From positions 1-17,570 of the forward strand of contig JAWXBK010000012.1 in the NCBI GenBank assembly GCA_034439975.1: a DNA stretch of 17,570 nucleotides, given 5' to 3'. Position 1 is the first letter of the stretch; the number at the start of each line of letters is the position of its first letter. Below, piece by piece: positions 15,294-17,570 of the stretch. The translations under genes and the position numbers were made by a program. Source of the DNA: JAWXBK01 sp034439975 (GTDB lineage Bacteria > Pseudomonadota > Alphaproteobacteria > Dongiales > Dongiaceae). The notes under the pieces were generated by a model. It had not been told where the DNA came from and made no database searches. It saw nothing but the letters and a program-made list of their open reading frames with translations.

Positions 15294-16166
15294 GTGGACC
15301 AGCAGTCGAAACCGCGAACCCGGACGGTTCAGCAAGAAACCGTCCATGCCGGCTGGAACCGGGCGCTCGCCCGCGTCTTATCCGCCGACAATGGGGCGCG
15401 TCCAGCGGCGCTCATCGATGCGGTTGAGACATTGGCCGCGTTCGAGGGCTGGTCGCTGATCGTCTATCGCGGCGAGGACAGCCCGAGCATTGCCGGCTGC
15501 CCGCCCGAGGACAGACCCGGTTACGACGACTATGTCGCGGGTGCCTATCTGCTCGATCCGTTCTTCATCGCGCTGCGCCAGGGCCGCGAACCGGGCTGCT
15601 GGTTCCTGCGCGAGGTGGCACCCGTCAGGTTTCTGGAGAGCGAATATTACCGCCAGCATTACAAACAAACGCGCGCGGTCGACGAGGCGAACGTGACAGT
15701 TGCCTTGCGCTCCAATTTCCCCAACGAGATGACCGGCTGTCTTTCGATCGCGCGCACCGCGCGGCTCGGCCGCTTCACGCCGGCGGAACGGCGGCGGCTC
15801 GTCGATGCGGCGCCGGTGATTGCTGCGTTGTTGAAGCTCGCGCTCGCCGATGCCGGTCCCGCGTTAGGGGCGGCCCATTCGGCGCTCGATACGCCGCATC
15901 AACGCGTCGACAGCGTGCTGGAGCGGATGGGCGCGGGCATTCTCTCGGCGCGCGAGCGCGAGGTGGTGCAGCTTCTGTTCCGCGGCCATTCGGCAAAAGG
16001 CTCGGCGCGGATGCTGGGCATTGCACCGGGGACGATCCAGAATCACATGAAGGCCGTGCACCGCAAGCTTGGGGTCGGCTCGCAGGCGGAATTGTTCGCG
16101 ATGTTCATGGACGTGCTGTTGCACCCGGAGGGTGCGTCGATCACTCCGCCAGCGCGAACGGATTGA
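15294..16166 (+). CDS. LuxR/GerE-type transcriptional regulator
   Basis: This protein has 290 residues if GTG (15294) is the start. The C-terminal GerE helix-turn-helix spans about 215-270: GILSAREREVVQLLFRGHSAK, ARMLGIAPGTIQNHMKAVHRKLGV, QAELFA. The N-terminal 180 residues form a sensor-like region (GWSLIVYRGED, YLLDPFFIALRQG, LESEYYRQHYKQT) without a recognised ligand pocket or response-regulator Asp. GAGG lies 3 bases before the GTG. The upstream ATG at 15204 is possible but would add about 30 residues with no family resemblance and would sit before the candidate promoter. It is divergent from the SLC13 gene and may regulate it. Its last codons run into the duplicated yhhQ tail, so the C-terminal SITPPARTD is antisense of that remnant. 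Confidence 0.82.
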   Translation: MDQQSKPRTRTVQQETVHAGWNRALARVLSADNGARPAALIDAVETLAAFEGWSLIVYRGEDSPSIAGCPPEDRPGYDDYVAGAYLLDPFFIALRQGREPGCWFLREVAPVRFLESEYYRQHYKQTRAVDEANVTVALRSNFPNEMTGCLSIARTARLGRFTPAERRRLVDAAPVIAALLKLALADAGPALGAAHSALDTPHQRVDSVLERMGAGILSAREREVVQLLFRGHSAKGSARMLGIAPGTIQNHMKAVHRKLGVGSQAELFAMFMDVLLHPEGASITPPARTD

Positions 16167-16251
16167 ACTTGGTCCCGCGATCGTAGACGTCGATTTCCTC
16201 GGCGCGCTTCAGCCAGTTCACCACCGCATAGGTCACCGGCGGTATCGCCGG
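16141..16251 (-). pseudogene. Remnant of the 3' end of a yhhQ-type transporter gene
   Basis: Read on the minus strand, this stretch encodes 36 residues and a stop: TYAVVNWLKRAEEIDVYDRG, then TKFNPFALAE. The intact gene at 16894-17570 ends almost the same way. I aligned 111 bases without gaps and counted 94 identical (85%), with 28 of 36 residues shared. No start or membrane segments precede it, because similarity stops abruptly near 16251. It overlaps the last 26 bases of the LuxR-type gene. It is a broken duplicate, or the stump of an older copy left after a rearrangement. Confidence 0.85.
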
Positions 16252-16307
16252 GCTGCATATCGGGGAGGGTCATCCTGATACCAGCTCGGCACGCCCCAAC
16301 GTGGCCG

Positions 16308-16838
16308 CTAGCGGTCGTCCAGATAGTCCTCGTGCACGCCATACTCGTCGCAAAGGTCGTCGTAATAGGGAGGTTCGGCAGCTTCAGCTAAATAGTCGGT
16401 GGTGAATTCCTCGCCTGCCTCGATATCTCGAATCGCCACCAGTGCAAATCTGTCGTCGAGGAGGGCTTCAGTTACCTGATCCAGGTACCGATGGGACTCG
16501 CTATCGAGCGATGTGTTTGCGGGGGTGGCGTTGTTCGTAACCAGATTGGCGCTGCCTGCGTGGTTCAACAGCACGCCGTCATCGAAAACCCGAATCAGGC
16601 AACCCGGGAAATCTGCAACGCCATGAACATGCGTGAGCTCGTAGACCGCGTCGGCCGGGGTCATGCGCCCGATCTTCGTCCTGAACGAAGCCTCGTCGTA
16701 CACGACATAGAGGCCGGGAACGTAGTGCCATACGATGCTGCCCTTCCCGATGGCTTCGCGAGCAAAGACCCCCAAACCTTTGTCTTCCGTTTTCTCGACG
16801 CTGTACGGGTAGCGAAATCCGCTTTCTCTGTTGGGCAT
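16308..16838 (-). CDS. SET-domain protein (putative protein-lysine methyltransferase)
   Basis: This 176-residue protein is spanned almost entirely by a SET fold. The N-terminal motif is DKGLGVFAREAIGKGSIV (19-36), LLNHAGSANLV (90-100) replaces the usual NHSCxPN, and AGEEFTTDY (141-149) holds the catalytic-type Tyr149. SET enzymes transfer methyl from S-adenosylmethionine to lysines. The acidic tail (YYDDLCDEYGVHEDYLDD) has no Cys cluster for post-SET zinc. The ATG at 16838 is preferred; a TTG at 16862 extends it by 8 residues. GC over 16381-16560 is 56% by hand count, against 66% at 17101-17280. It sits between two copies of the yhhQ tail, which suggests acquisition by transfer. The target protein is unknown. 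Confidence 0.82.
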   Translation of the reverse strand: MPNRESGFRYPYSVEKTEDKGLGVFAREAIGKGSIVWHYVPGLYVVYDEASFRTKIGRMTPADAVYELTHVHGVADFPGCLIRVFDDGVLLNHAGSANLVTNNATPANTSLDSESHRYLDQVTEALLDDRFALVAIRDIEAGEEFTTDYLAEAAEPPYYDDLCDEYGVHEDYLDDR

Positions 16839-16872
16839 CTGAAGGAATCCCAAGTCAATCAAGTATCGATCA

Positions 16873-16887
16873 GGCCGGAGCGCGGCC
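16873..16887 (-). terminator. Short hairpin between the yhhQ and SET genes
   Basis: GGCCG (16873-16877) pairs with CGGCC (16883-16887) across a 5-base loop, 7 bases past the yhhQ-type stop on the minus strand. The following minus-strand bases are TGATCGATACTT, so there is no strong T run. It could separate the two transcripts only weakly. Confidence 0.25.
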
Positions 16888-16893
16888 GGGCCA

Positions 16894-17570
16894 CTACTCC
16901 ATCACCGCGAACGGGTTGAACTTCGTGTCGCGATCGTAGACGTCGATGCCCTCGGCGCGCTTCAGCCAGTTCACGACCGCATAAGTCGCCGGCGTCATCG
17001 CCGCCTCGTAGAGACATTTCAGTGCCCATTCGGTCAGCACGATCGCGACGATCGCCTCGATCGGAAACACGCCGGCAAAGGCCAGCACGGTGAAGATCGT
17101 GGTGTCGAGGCTCTGGCCGATCACGGTCGAGCCGATGGTGCGCGTCCAGAGACGCCGGCCGCGCGTCCAGATCTTCATCTTTGCCATGACATACGAGTTG
17201 ACGAACTCGCCCACGAGATAGGCGGCGAGCGAGGCCGCGAGGATGCGCGGCGTCTGGCCGAGGATCGTCACATAGGCCTCGTGATCCGCGTAGAACGAGG
17301 CGGGCGGCAAAGCGATCGCGATCATCACGGCGGCGACCGCGACCAGATTGCCGAGGAAGCCGAGCCAGATCACCTGCCGTGCGCGGCGATAGCCGTACAC
17401 CTCCGTCAGCACGTCGCCGATAATGTAGGTGAGCGGGAACACGATCAGCGCCGCCGACAGATTGAGCGCGCCGAACTCGACGATCTTCCCGGCGATGAAA
17501 TTCGACACGACCAGGCAGGCCACGAAGACCGCAACCAAAGTCAGGAAACGGCCGGAAATCGGCGGGAGCG
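16894..17570 (-). CDS. yhhQ: YhhQ/VUT-family queuosine precursor transporter (N-terminus beyond right edge)
   Basis: At least 225 residues are visible, and the frame stays open to the window edge (LPPISGRFLTLVAVFVACLV), so the true start lies outside. About six membrane helices are seen. Family blocks include VVSNFIAGKIV, FPLTYIIGDVLTEVYGYRRAR, LVGEFVNSYVMAKMK, STVIGQSLDTTIFTVLAF and TEWALKCLYEA. YhhQ takes up queuine precursors (preQ0/preQ1) used to make queuosine in tRNA. The protein ends TYAVVNWLKRAEGIDVYDRD, then TKFNPFAVME. The last 37 codons are duplicated at 16141-16251. A TTG at 17538 is available but would cut into the first helix, so a start beyond the edge is more likely. Confidence 0.9.
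   Translation of the reverse strand, partial: LPPISGRFLTLVAVFVACLVVSNFIAGKIVEFGALNLSAALIVFPLTYIIGDVLTEVYGYRRARQVIWLGFLGNLVAVAAVMIAIALPPASFYADHEAYVTILGQTPRILAASLAAYLVGEFVNSYVMAKMKIWTRGRRLWTRTIGSTVIGQSLDTTIFTVLAFAGVFPIEAIVAIVLTEWALKCLYEAAMTPATYAVVNWLKRAEGIDVYDRDTKFNPFAVME

Noticed and set aside
16141..17004. The two yhhQ tails as a transposon target-site duplication
   Set aside because: The copies are 111 bases long and 15% diverged, with no terminal inverted repeats or transposase between them. Recombination or duplication fits better.

Overview
This window comes from a GC-rich bacterial chromosome. Two hand-counted stretches gave about 66% GC (17101-17280) and about 56% in one atypical island (16381-16560). 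The gene content and protein style (Sel1-repeat secreted protein, 2-aminoethylphosphonate-type binding proteins, GMC dehydrogenase, PmpA/PmpB-like YeeE/YedE pair, GerE-type regulator) suggest an alphaproteobacterium. Genus cannot be told from the sequence. No rRNA, tRNA, CRISPR array, transposase or phage gene was seen.

Layout. 1-436 (-): 5' part of a secreted Sel1-repeat/peptidoglycan-binding protein. 437-931: about 500 bases with no convincing gene, containing palindromes and hairpins. 932-2563 (-): choline-dehydrogenase-like GMC oxidoreductase, divergent from a CbiX-like protein at 2676-3389 (+). 3498-5614 (+): two tandem paralogous periplasmic binding proteins of the 2-aminoethylphosphonate type, with no permease or ATPase beside them. 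5621-6556 (-): ATP-grasp-like protein of unknown substrate.

6720-12751 (+) is the metabolic core. It is a probable five-gene operon: N,N-dimethylformamidase-type small and large subunits, a free-standing B3/B4 (tRNA-editing-like) domain protein, an amidase-signature hydrolase, and a methionine gamma-lyase-like PLP enzyme. Spacings are 3, 3, 81 and 8 bases. A divergent 163-base region with a 7-bp-arm inverted repeat separates it from the ATP-grasp gene. Together the genes look like a route that cleaves amide/formamide nitrogen compounds and a C-S bond. The substrate is not known.

12738-15125 (-) is a transport module: an SLC13/DASS anion symporter followed by the two-piece YeeE/YedE sulfur-type transporter. 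It ends tail to tail with the gamma-lyase gene in a 14-bp perfect palindrome that carries both stop codons. A LuxR/GerE-type regulator (15294-16166, +) is divergent from the symporter and may control it.

16141-17570 shows a rearrangement. A YhhQ/VUT-family (queuosine precursor) transporter runs off the right edge. A second copy of only its last 37 codons (85% identical by hand alignment) lies about 650 bases away. A lower-GC SET-domain gene sits between the two copies. This is the clearest sign of gene gain in the window.
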